A stretch of 50,965 bases of DNA. It comes from Holosporales bacterium (GTDB lineage: Bacteria > Pseudomonadota > Alphaproteobacteria > RUG11792). Made by a program: the position numbers and the translations under genes. Position 1 is the first letter of the stretch; every line of letters starts with the position of its first letter. The stretch lies in contig JAIRZU010000039.1 of assembly GCA_031267075.1 (NCBI GenBank), forward strand, positions 1-50,965, in the 5' to 3' direction. The notes below the pieces were generated by a model that was given only the letters and a program-made list of their open reading frames with translations, was not told the DNA's origin and did no database searches. This document shows positions 18,917 to 28,900 of this stretch, in pieces.

Positions 18917-21223
18917 ATGACAGAAGCAAACCTGGAAAAGGTATGTAATCCGGCGGAGTATGAAGGGCGGGTGTACGAGAGTACGCAGTCGCGGTTCCAG
19001 CCTGATAGTACAGCGAATGAAATGTTTTCCATCCTGATGCCACCTCCAAATGTTACCGGGAACCTGCACGTTGGCCATGCGCTGACATACACGATTCAGG
19101 ATATATTAATTAGGTATCACAGGCAAAGGGGCTGCAATACCCTGTGGCAGCCCGGTGTTGATCATGCTGGCATCGCTACACAGCTCGTCGTGACGAAGGA
19201 GCTTGAGTCGCAGGGCGTCGATGTTCAGACTCTCACGCGTGCAGAGTTTATCAAGAAGGTTTGGGAGTGGAAAAATAAATCTGGCTCGATGATAGTCGAA
19301 CAGCTGAAGGAACTCGGGTGCTCCATCCCATGGGAGCTGTCGAGATTCACGATGGATAATGAGTTCTGTAAGGCTGTCACAAAGGTGTTCGTTGCACTGT
19401 ATAAGGAAGGCCTGATATTCAGAGACAAGAGACTTGTGAACTGGGATACCAAGCTCGAAACCGCCGTCTCAGATTTGGAGGTTCAAAATCGAGAAGAGCC
19501 CGGGACGCTCTGGCACATAAGGTACAAGCTCGTAGATTCAGATGAGTACATCACAGTGGCTACAACGAGACCCGAGACGATATTTGGAGATTCCGCAATC
19601 GCTGTGAATCCGACTGATATACGGTATAAGCACCTGGTAGGAAAGAGTGTGATCGTACCACACACAGATAGGAAAATCACGATAGTAGCCGATGAGTACG
19701 TGGATATCGAAAAAGGAACTGGATGCCTCAAGGTTACTCCGGCGCACGACTTCAACGACTTCGCCATTGGCAAGCGTCACCATCTTGAATGCATCTCTGT
19801 GATTGACAAGAGAGGGCATATGGATGGTGCTTGCATACCAGACTACCTGCAGGGAGTATATCTAAAGAAGGCCAGGAAGCTAGTACTCGATAAGCTCAAG
19901 GGAGATGGCCTGCTGGTGCGCGAGGAGCAGATAGTTCACACTGTTCCATACTGCGATAGATCAGGTTCCGTAATCGAGCCACTTCTAACTGATCAGTGGT
20001 TCGTAGATGCGAAGGCACTAGCGGTGGAAGCCATAAAGGTAGTCGAAAATGGAGAGATCAAATTCTACCCTTCGAAGTGGGTCAACACATATTTCGAGTG
20101 GATGCGGAATATCGAGCCATGGTGCATATCGAGACAGATAGTATGGGGCCACCAGATTCCAGCATGGTACGGGCCGAATGGCGAAGTCTTTGTTGAGGAG
20201 AGCGAGGAGACAGCTATTGAGCAGGCTGCCAAATGCGGCATATCAAAAGACCAGCTAACACGGGATCCTGATGTTCTCGATACCTGGTTCTCCTCTGGAC
20301 TGTGGCCGTTCGCCGCACTCGGCTGGCCTGACGATACCGCCTTCCTCAAAACGTACTATCCAACGACAGTGCTAGTTACCGGGTTCGACATAATCTTCTT
20401 TTGGGTAGCGAGGATGATTATGATGAGCGTTCACTTCATGAAGAGAGTTCCGTTCAAGGATGTGTATGTACATGCCCTTGTGCGAGATGGGGCAGGTCAG
20501 AAAATGTCGAAGTCTAAGGGGAATGTGATTGCCCCACATGACCTGATGGAGGAGTTTGGAGCCGATGCGCTGAGGCTCACTTTGGCGCTTCTGTCCGTTC
20601 CAGGAAGAGACGTGAAACTAAGCAGGGATAACGTTAAGATTAATAGGAACTTCCTGACGAAGGTATGGAACGCAGCGAGGTTCTTGCAGACCAAGAACAT
20701 ACCGGCCAAATGCGAGATTCCGGACGCTGCAACGAAGGGAAAAGTCAATAACTGGATCATTGCGAAGTTTCAGAAATTCCAGGGCGAGATCGATCAGAAC
20801 ATCCAGGAATACAGATTCGATTACGCTGCTCGCAACATCCAGTCGTTCCTCAGGAATGCATACTGTGACTTCTTCATAGAGGCCGTGAAGTTGCTGGATG
20901 ATGATTGGACGAAAGCAGTTGCGCTGCGCGTGTATGCTGAGTACCTGAGGGTGGCTCATCCAATCATTCCTCTCGTAACTGATCATATAGCGCAGTCCCT
21001 GGGGATATGTGATTCGCTGATCCTTGGGCGCCCTAATGAGGCTATTATGAAAATCACTACATCTGATGACGATGAGGCAGAGGTGGATGAGTTCGTAGAA
21101 TTACTCCATAGAGTGCGATCTGCAAAACAGACAGATGGGGCTGAGTGCAGCGAGTATCCAGAACTCAGGAAACAACTCCAAAGCTGGCAGGGTGAGCTAC
21201 ACCAAATCGCCGGCATTGTGTGA
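18917..21223 (+). CDS. valS: Valyl-tRNA synthetase (short C-terminus)
   Basis: ILMPPPNVTGNLHVGHAL; GVDHAGIATQ; KMSKSKGNVIAP; 768 aa. Confidence 0.95.
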   Translation: MTEANLEKVCNPAEYEGRVYESTQSRFQPDSTANEMFSILMPPPNVTGNLHVGHALTYTIQDILIRYHRQRGCNTLWQPGVDHAGIATQLVVTKELESQGVDVQTLTRAEFIKKVWEWKNKSGSMIVEQLKELGCSIPWELSRFTMDNEFCKAVTKVFVALYKEGLIFRDKRLVNWDTKLETAVSDLEVQNREEPGTLWHIRYKLVDSDEYITVATTRPETIFGDSAIAVNPTDIRYKHLVGKSVIVPHTDRKITIVADEYVDIEKGTGCLKVTPAHDFNDFAIGKRHHLECISVIDKRGHMDGACIPDYLQGVYLKKARKLVLDKLKGDGLLVREEQIVHTVPYCDRSGSVIEPLLTDQWFVDAKALAVEAIKVVENGEIKFYPSKWVNTYFEWMRNIEPWCISRQIVWGHQIPAWYGPNGEVFVEESEETAIEQAAKCGISKDQLTRDPDVLDTWFSSGLWPFAALGWPDDTAFLKTYYPTTVLVTGFDIIFFWVARMIMMSVHFMKRVPFKDVYVHALVRDGAGQKMSKSKGNVIAPHDLMEEFGADALRLTLALLSVPGRDVKLSRDNVKINRNFLTKVWNAARFLQTKNIPAKCEIPDAATKGKVNNWIIAKFQKFQGEIDQNIQEYRFDYAARNIQSFLRNAYCDFFIEAVKLLDDDWTKAVALRVYAEYLRVAHPIIPLVTDHIAQSLGICDSLILGRPNEAIMKITTSDDDEAEVDEFVELLHRVRSAKQTDGAECSEYPELRKQLQSWQGELHQIAGIV

Positions 21224-21238
21224 TTGGACTTCCTCCTT

Positions 21239-23272
21239 TTACGAAGCACCATGCCTCCGTTTTCCGTGTGCCTTAGTAGTCTTTGGATGTGCTGCAGATG
21301 CACTATGCTGTTGGGCGACTGGCTGAATTACAGGAAGGGTTAGCATTGCTCTAGGATAATATCCATAGCAGCTGCCACTATCAAAAATTTTCGAATATGT
21401 GAATAGGGCCCGGAGCACGTGCTTCACGTATATCCTCGTCTCCTTGATAGGGATCAATTCCATCATATCGAACGCAGTCAGGTTTTTCAGTTTCTGGATG
21501 CTCCTTTTGAATTTTCTGAGATTCCCATCTCCGCAGTTGTAAGCGGCTACTACGTACACTACGTTGTTATCATACGTCCTGAGTGCGCGAAAGAGGATCG
21601 ATGCTCCGATTGAGATGTTTGTCTGAACGTCGAAGAGAGAGGCTCCAACGTAGAACCTTGGCCCCAATCGCTTGATTTCAAACTGTGCTGTCGCCTGCAT
21701 GATCTGCATGAGGCCCTGCGCTCCCACGTGGCTTACTGCATTTGCTTTGAAGTTGCTTTCGCTGCGGATCACTGAGTGGACGAGTGCCATGAAGCACGGG
21801 TCTCTGCTAACTCTTGAAACGTAGTTTTGAGCTGGTTGATCCAGGACTTGGTAAGCATCTCGAGATGTGAAATACCTCTGCCTTCTGGAGTTCTCGGAAA
21901 TCAGGATAGCGATTTCTCCATTGCGAATTGCGATGCCTAATATCAGCATCTCTTCCACTGGGTCTGCGATATCACGGATTAGCTGAGCGTAGAAATGCCT
22001 ACGCATAGTCCTATCTGGAACCCTGAGCAATACCTGGACAAGTTCCCTGTTGTAGAATACCATCTCGGTTAGGGCGGGTACGGCAGCCCTATCAAGCATC
22101 GCCGACGCAACGTCCGGTCCACCAATAGCTACAGCTTTCTCGTTGGCGATATATCCGTAGAATGTCGATGGGTGCTGTGCGGCTTTTCTGTACCACTCAA
22201 GGCCATGCAGAATGTCTTCATTAGCGTTGTGCACCTCCGCCAACCAAAACGCATTTTTGCTGAGTCGTATGGGGTTTGTGGAGTTGTTGTATGCTGCTTC
22301 AAAATGGGTGATCGCACTTTTGAACTCATGCAAAAACCTGTATGCTATATACCCTAGCAGCCACTCTACTCTCGCTACCTTCTCATCCTTAGGTGTGGTA
22401 TCAACCTTGTACTGACTCATAACGCTGTAGGCAAGCTCAGGGTGGCCTGCACGCAGAACCCTATATGCGATATCGCGTCTCAGCTCAAGGAATGTGAGGC
22501 CGTGCCTTTCTTCATCGGTATTTGATAGCGTCAAGACATTAGCAGCGTCCATAAATTTGTTCTGGCTTATGAGCTTTTGAACTATGGCGTACCTGCTATC
22601 AACATCCACAAGTTGCGCCCTTTTGTAGCCACGCATTTTCGTGTTGGCGACACGCTCTAGAAAATTCGATATGTAGGCACGGACCTCATCTGATGTAACC
22701 TGCTGCAAAGCCTGCAACTGCGGAATGTTCAGTAACCCCACGAGACGCTTAGCTTTTTGTGCATCATCGATAGGGCGTATGAAATCCTTATACCTCAGAC
22801 GAAAAGCTATGAGAAACTCCGGAGCTAGATTCTGCAGGATCCACGTCTGCCTTATGTACTCAATTGCGAAATCTGGCTCTGATCTGAGGAGACGGTCTAT
22901 GTATGCGATGAGCCCTTCTCGAGTTTTGGGAGTATGCCTCTTGAACCACTTTAGGAGCACAGAGTCCGAAGTCTGAGGGGAGATCTTGGTTTCAGCAATC
23001 TTCACTGTTTCGTGGAACAACGGCCAATGAGGGTTGTTGTAGAAAAACAGGAACACATTGAGGCAGTCGTTTGGGTTCGTAACAGCCTTCTTCCACTTCT
23101 CATATTTTGCTGTGAGTTGAGCATCGGCCGCCTCATCAAGCTGCCCTGCAGCATGCACGTTGAGTTGCGCAAAGGCCAACATACAGAGGGTAACTATGCA
23201 GATTACACGATGTGCTAGGGACACATGAAACCACGTAAGCCGAGCTAGCATTAATTTTATCTTAAATTTCAA
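21239..23272 (-). CDS. slt: Soluble lytic murein transglycosylase
   Basis: VIRSESNFKANAVSHVGAQGLMQIMQATAQ...VYVVAAYNCGDGNLRKF after a long alpha-helical domain; N-terminal signal peptide. Confidence 0.9.
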   Translation of the reverse strand: MKFKIKLMLARLTWFHVSLAHRVICIVTLCMLAFAQLNVHAAGQLDEAADAQLTAKYEKWKKAVTNPNDCLNVFLFFYNNPHWPLFHETVKIAETKISPQTSDSVLLKWFKRHTPKTREGLIAYIDRLLRSEPDFAIEYIRQTWILQNLAPEFLIAFRLRYKDFIRPIDDAQKAKRLVGLLNIPQLQALQQVTSDEVRAYISNFLERVANTKMRGYKRAQLVDVDSRYAIVQKLISQNKFMDAANVLTLSNTDEERHGLTFLELRRDIAYRVLRAGHPELAYSVMSQYKVDTTPKDEKVARVEWLLGYIAYRFLHEFKSAITHFEAAYNNSTNPIRLSKNAFWLAEVHNANEDILHGLEWYRKAAQHPSTFYGYIANEKAVAIGGPDVASAMLDRAAVPALTEMVFYNRELVQVLLRVPDRTMRRHFYAQLIRDIADPVEEMLILGIAIRNGEIAILISENSRRQRYFTSRDAYQVLDQPAQNYVSRVSRDPCFMALVHSVIRSESNFKANAVSHVGAQGLMQIMQATAQFEIKRLGPRFYVGASLFDVQTNISIGASILFRALRTYDNNVVYVVAAYNCGDGNLRKFKRSIQKLKNLTAFDMMELIPIKETRIYVKHVLRALFTYSKIFDSGSCYGYYPRAMLTLPVIQPVAQQHSASAAHPKTTKAHGKRRHGAS

Positions 23273-23349
23273 TGACGTTCCTCAATTTTGTATGAATCTT
23301 ACCTTGATTTCTATAAAATAATCGTGCGCCGAGTCGTGGGTTGTTTGTA

Positions 23350-24720
23350 ATGACACAGACCAGCAAAAAGATTTATCAGATCCCTCTTGACATAAATTGG
23401 CATGAAGGGATGCTTCTATCTCAGCATCATTTCCAGCAGAATGACATGCGGAATTTCAGGGTTCTCGCGACGCAGATAAGGCTCCTATCTTCCAATCATT
23501 ACGGCATAAGACATATGAGGATGGACACCGTTGCCTTAACAGATGGCTACCTCAAAATAACTGAACTGGAAGCCGTTTTTCAGGATGGGCTGATCCTCAG
23601 TTTCTTTCCGGAGAAGCATGAGAACCTGAAGCCTCTCAACCTGAATCTCAATACAGCGATGCCTGCCGGAATTAATGAGGTAACTGTGTACCTCACGATT
23701 GCTGAGAGCTCAGATGACGTTTCTCCGGTCCTTGGGAATCCAGCACGATTCTACTCAATAGATGGTAACATTGTTCGTGATGAAAATATCAAGGAAAATG
23801 AGATACGCGTTCCGAGGCTCTTTCCAAATGCCTTTCTCCACGCTGGGGATACGGTTCCAGATTTTTGCATAGGCTTTCCGTTATGTGTTATAATCAAATC
23901 CGACGGGGTGTGTCACATCAAGAATAGGACTCCGCCGTGCTTCTTCATAGAGCGGCATTTCCCACTTTGGAAGAGGTGTGAGAGCCTAGCGATTTCGATC
24001 AGAGAGAAGGTGGTGTTCCTCGTTGAGAAGCTTCAGAATCTTGCTGATGATAGTGTGCACCACGAGACGTCTGAGATCCTTGCGCAGATCTCTTCCATTA
24101 TGCCAGGGTTCGAAGCATTAATCTACAGCAATGAGATAAGGCCATACGAATTATATCAGGAGCTTGCGACTGTCCTTGGAGCCGTCTCCGTCCTAATCCC
24201 AACCGACATCATTCCGATCATGAGATCGTACGATCACTGTGATATCGATCGCTGTATGTACCCTGTCATCGACCTCATAGAGCACTACATATCCACTGTC
24301 GAGCGTGGCTTTACGCTACTCCCCTTCAACAAGAAGGAGCGCTTCTTTTACAGGTACGTATCTGACAATGACCTAGCGAAAGTGTTCGACGGGAAGCTCT
24401 ATGTGGGGGTGCGTGTCGATAAGGCATGTAATGTTTCCGAGGTGGAAGCCTGGATGCGTGACGCCGTAATAGTCTCTGATTTCGCAATTGAGGACGTGAG
24501 GACGAAGAGGACGAAGGGGGCGAGTAGAGCAGTCATCCGTCGCGAGATCATAGCAAGGATTCTTCCAGGCGTTGGGGTAACTGTGTTTGAGGTAGATACC
24601 GATGGTGAGTTCATTAAAGGGGAGCAGAATCTTCATGTCTTTAATCCTGGGAACACATCGAGTGTGCACCCGAATGAGATCACCCTATATCTCCCAAAAG
24701 GAAGGACTAACGCTAGATGA
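23350..24720 (+). CDS. tssK: Type VI secretion system baseplate subunit TssK
   Basis: DINWHEGMLLSQHHFQQNDMRN typical TssK N-terminus; followed by tssL and tssM. Confidence 0.92.
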   Translation: MTQTSKKIYQIPLDINWHEGMLLSQHHFQQNDMRNFRVLATQIRLLSSNHYGIRHMRMDTVALTDGYLKITELEAVFQDGLILSFFPEKHENLKPLNLNLNTAMPAGINEVTVYLTIAESSDDVSPVLGNPARFYSIDGNIVRDENIKENEIRVPRLFPNAFLHAGDTVPDFCIGFPLCVIIKSDGVCHIKNRTPPCFFIERHFPLWKRCESLAISIREKVVFLVEKLQNLADDSVHHETSEILAQISSIMPGFEALIYSNEIRPYELYQELATVLGAVSVLIPTDIIPIMRSYDHCDIDRCMYPVIDLIEHYISTVERGFTLLPFNKKERFFYRYVSDNDLAKVFDGKLYVGVRVDKACNVSEVEAWMRDAVIVSDFAIEDVRTKRTKGASRAVIRREIIARILPGVGVTVFEVDTDGEFIKGEQNLHVFNPGNTSSVHPNEITLYLPKGRTNAR

Positions 24721-25532
24721 ATTTTGATGCGAGTGACAGTGCGGTAGTTCACGGCTTTCAGGCTTTCTATTATGAGCTCCTGAGACATAAGGAGAGGGCA
24801 TTGAGTATGTACTGTTCACAGGGCACTAAGAGTCTGAAGCCGGGTGAGGAAGCTCCTGCTGGAGAGGCCGGTACGGTACAGAAGAATGAGGCCGAGGTAG
24901 CAGTAGTTAGCATACAGAAGAAGATGATAAAGGTCATCGAGAATGTGGTCAGCGTTATGCTAGCAAAATCTAGGATAGCTCAAAGTTTCATAGGGGATGC
25001 GAAGTACATAATGACCGTCCTGGCGGATGAGATATTTTTGAACCTCAAGTGGGATGGAGCTGCGTTTTGGAGATTCACACTCCTGGAGAAGCAGCTGTTT
25101 CAGACGGAGGTGGCTGGTGACAGGTTCTTCACCATGGCCGATGATGTGATAGTCGATGTGAGGAATGAGGACATGGCCTTCCTGTACCTAATGGCACTTA
25201 GCCTCGGATTTAAAGGGAAGTACCGTGGAGCGGTGAATGCAGATGAGCAGATATCGTGGTATAAGAACCGCCTGTACGCGATGCTCTCCTCTCATCAATC
25301 AAAGCTGTTTTTCCCGGGAAGAACGCACATGATCTGCTCATGCTACGAGTACACGAATTTCGATAGCGACAACAGTAGCATTCCGGATCATAGGTTTTGG
25401 GCGTGGTGCATAGCATCCATCATCATGGCATACATCGTGATATCGTACATAGTCTGGTGCGGGATCACCGGTGAAATCAGCGACGTATTGAAACAGATAT
25501 CTGAACAGACGAGACAGGGGCCGCTGCTATGA
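24717..25532 (+). CDS. tssL: Type VI secretion system protein TssL (DotU family)
   Basis: ILADEIFLNLKWDG-type DotU motif (VLADEIFLNLKWDGAAFWRFTLLEKQLFQTEVAGDRFF), C-terminal TM, no OmpA domain. Confidence 0.88.
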   Translation: MNFDASDSAVVHGFQAFYYELLRHKERALSMYCSQGTKSLKPGEEAPAGEAGTVQKNEAEVAVVSIQKKMIKVIENVVSVMLAKSRIAQSFIGDAKYIMTVLADEIFLNLKWDGAAFWRFTLLEKQLFQTEVAGDRFFTMADDVIVDVRNEDMAFLYLMALSLGFKGKYRGAVNADEQISWYKNRLYAMLSSHQSKLFFPGRTHMICSCYEYTNFDSDNSSIPDHRFWAWCIASIIMAYIVISYIVWCGITGEISDVLKQISEQTRQGPLL

Positions 25533-25915
25533 TTGGCGATGCTCTGATCGACCTCTTCCATGTTTCTGCTAGTTCCCTTTGGAGTCCCTCGATTGTACCA
25601 ATTTACTCCACTCGAGTTGTCAAGGGACGCTTCGCTCTGTCGCCCTTGACAATACGCTACGTAAATTTGGTTTCTGATTTCTCGTTCCAAAGGAAACTGT
25701 GCTTGGTAGGAGAGGCGGTGGCAGCAGGAGCTCGGACTTCAAGCAGTGGGGGCCGCGGTGGGAGGAGTAGATTAAATCCAATTCGCAACCTTCAGAATCA
25801 GGATTATTGCAAGGAGACACGGAGCGGAGAAGCGGAGTGTACAAGAGAGTACATGAGCATTCGAGCACCGGATCGACGCAGCAAGAAACTGATTGTGGAG
25901 GTTTGGGCGGGATGA
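25529..25915 (+). CDS. Hypothetical ORF between tssL and tssM, C-terminal part encoded by MITE-like repeat
   Basis: ATGA overlap with tssL stop; tail ...QNQDYCKETRSGEAECTREYMSIRAPDRRSKKLIVEVWAG* is repeat sequence. Confidence 0.35.
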   Translation: MIGDALIDLFHVSASSLWSPSIVPIYSTRVVKGRFALSPLTIRYVNLVSDFSFQRKLCLVGEAVAAGARTSSSGGRGGRSRLNPIRNLQNQDYCKETRSGEAECTREYMSIRAPDRRSKKLIVEVWAG

Positions 25916-25925
25916 CGGTCTATGA
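25788..25925 (+). repeat. MITE-like repeat, copy B
   Basis: CCTTCAGAATCAGGATTATTGCAAGGAGACACGGAGC...CATGAGCATTCGAGCACCGGATCGACGCAGCAAGAAACTGATTGTGGAG. Confidence 0.85.
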
Positions 25926-28900
25926 ACTTCTTTAGCCAATTCATAGGTAACATAGTTGCGGGACTCAGCGAGGGGGGGCTCTCGGTGTCGATGCTCATAT
26001 GTGTCATCTTGGCGGTGGCGTTTGTTGCGATGCTCCTCGTTACGATCTTCACATTGATTTCACTGAAGAGGGCGGAGGTGAAGGCGAAGAAGGGGCTTGG
26101 CCTTCCTCCATCCGCAACACAAGGTAGCGGGGAAAAGGATGAAAGCCCGTCGGATCCAGATGCCGGTAGCCCGTGGCCGATTGGCGAGCTGTTTAATAGG
26201 TACCTGATTACAAAGGGGTACATACGGGCTAATGGAATCGTTAAGTCTTTTTTCAAGGCTATGGATTTCTTGAGGAGTTCACTTGGTGCGGGGTCTAAGT
26301 ACAAGCTGCCGTGGTATATGCTGGTTGGTGGGGAGGGCGTCGGGAAGTCTTCGCTTATGAGGGGCTTCACGAGCAATGAGATTTATAACGATGAGGAAGA
26401 GGATTCGCCATGTACCTGGTGGTTCTTGAAGAACGGTGTTGTCCTAGATATACAGGGCTGCATGTTTTTACCACGCGGCGGGTATAACGCTGATGAGAAG
26501 GGCTGGAACATAATCATCAATATGCTTTCGAGGTACAGGGCAGCAAGACCTCTAAATGGTATAGTCCTAGCCATTTCAGCTGAGGAGCTTTACGGCAAGA
26601 ACAAGCTACCGACCGAGGATCTAGCAAAGAGGGCTCAGTTTGTGGCTCGCAAGTTGCACTTCGCTCAGAGCTACCTTGGGATGAAATTGCCTGTGTATGT
26701 CGTTGTGACGAAGACGGATATCGTCCCAGGATTCCAGAGCTTCTGTTCTGAGATCCCAGTTAGGAATAGAAACAATATGCTGGGGTGGTCATCTCCATAT
26801 GCAATTGATGCTGTCTATAATCCGAAGGTTGTAGATGAGGGGTTTGCCACCCTCGAGAATGAGCTCAATGAAATCCGTATGGAGATACTGACGGAGAGCT
26901 TCACGACGACCACAAGGGATGGCATCTTTGTGTTCCCAAGTGAGCTTCTCACTATCAAGCACTCCCTCGGAATCTACATAGATAACATCTTCAAGTCCTC
27001 CTCCATCGATGAGAGATTCTATTTCAGGGGATTCTATTTCACTGGCGACAGCAAGATGATGCCGCTGTTGCCATTCGATGGGCAGAGCGTATCAAATGGC
27101 GTATCGGATGATACGATGGCGATGATCGGGACTCCAGATGCTGATTTAAATGAAGTTGGGGATGTATCCATCTCACTTAATGATGAAGCATTTACCCCGA
27201 AAAAGATATTCTTTTTTGATGACCTTCTGATAAAGAAAATCTTCGCGGAAGCTGGGGTAGCGTCTCCAATGAGATCCAAGATCTACCGCTCGAACAGGTC
27301 GATCTTCATTGCTAAGGTGTCTACTGCTACCTTCGTCTCCATCGGAAGTTACGGGTTGTTCAATGCGTATGACACGCTGAGACATGACAAGGATGTGCTG
27401 TATCCGTCGCTGTTCAAGATATCATCACTCATCAGGAGTGCTGGGGATCTAACGTACAAGAACCTGCAGGCTGATGGGAATGAGATTCTCGCGGACTGCA
27501 CTAGTAGCTTACTTGCGATAATGCAGCAACTCAGCAATGTTAGATTCTCGTCGATCTTCGTTCCGGCCTCATGGTTCAGCTCAATCAATAGCTTCCTAAC
27601 TGAGACACTTAGAGCTTCGTACCAGAGGGTGATCGTTAGGACTATATATATGAACCTCGTCTTGAAGGCAAGGGAGCTATTAAACATGAAGCCGGAGAGC
27701 AAGTCCACTAGCATCGCCAACGTCTTGAACCCGAGCAGGAGTGCTGAGTATGCACAGCTGAAGCAGTATGTCTTTGGTCTTATTGAGCTTGAAAAGAACA
27801 TAAAGAAGTTTGATGCATTGAGAGCTGCAGGAGATCCGAAGGACCTGAATGACCTCATTTCATATACCTTCCATGGTTCGCTATCAGAAGAGTTTTTGTC
27901 TAATTATCAGGAGGTGCGCCGCATCCTGATAAACACCCCGTTTCCTCCGATAAACCTGGCACCGTATAGGCAGGTCGCATACAATACCCTCATAGGGCTC
28001 TTTCAAAATTACCTCGATACCGTATTCACAGCGGCATCGAAAAATGGAATCGTGTCATCACTTACTGGCTTTGTAACACAGCTCACTAGGCAGAGGTTGC
28101 GGGAAGATCCAGACTGCTCAAAGCTCACTGAGTTCTCTAGGGATTTGACGGCTGCGTGTAAGGAGCTTGGAGAGGAGGGGAAGACGTGGCTTGATAAGGA
28201 TGTGTTTGAGGCCGATAGCGAGTATGACTCCTTGCTTGATGGCGTTGAAACTATGTTCGGTAAGGAGGTATCTCAAAAGCTACTAGATGCTACGGCTGTT
28301 AATTTTGGGTATCTAAAGGCGAAGCTTCTTGAGTTTAACCAAACGCTAAAGCGTGATGCAACAAAGAGCACGGAGAAGGATAAGAAGGGGCCGGAGAAGG
28401 AGTTCCCATCAAGTGGGATATTTACCATTGAGCGCTGCCTCACTCAATTGTGCGCTGAGCCGTTCATGGAGAAGTCTGAGGGGTACAAGTTAATCACCGA
28501 TATCCCAGAAGGGAAGATGATCTTCTGGGATGATGACCTTGTGCAGTATGCCTACGATACCGGGAAGCGCTATGAGCAGTTCATTGCTGTCGGGCTTAAG
28601 AGTTTTCCGAAGGCGCTTCAAGAAGGGATATCGCTGATTGCGAAGGCTAGTGTAGCAAGCTTCATAGCCGACACGGTAGCGAAGTCACAGAGCCTAGTGG
28701 ATGCTCCAACTGGAATTACCTCGGAAATTACATCTGAAGAAATTCTGCAAAAGCAAGTTACTGAGCTTAAGGGGGTGGCTCGTAGACTCGTCAACCTCCT
28801 TGAAATCCTGAAGGATGATAAGTTCGGATTTGTTTTCGGGAATCTGAGGAGCGTCCTAAATATCGTAGGCTTCACGATGCTAAGCCACATTGATAAGCTT

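Noticed and set aside
25804-26376. 190-aa minus-strand ORF over the tssM start
   Set aside because: Antisense to the tssM N-terminus and repeat copy B; no domain.
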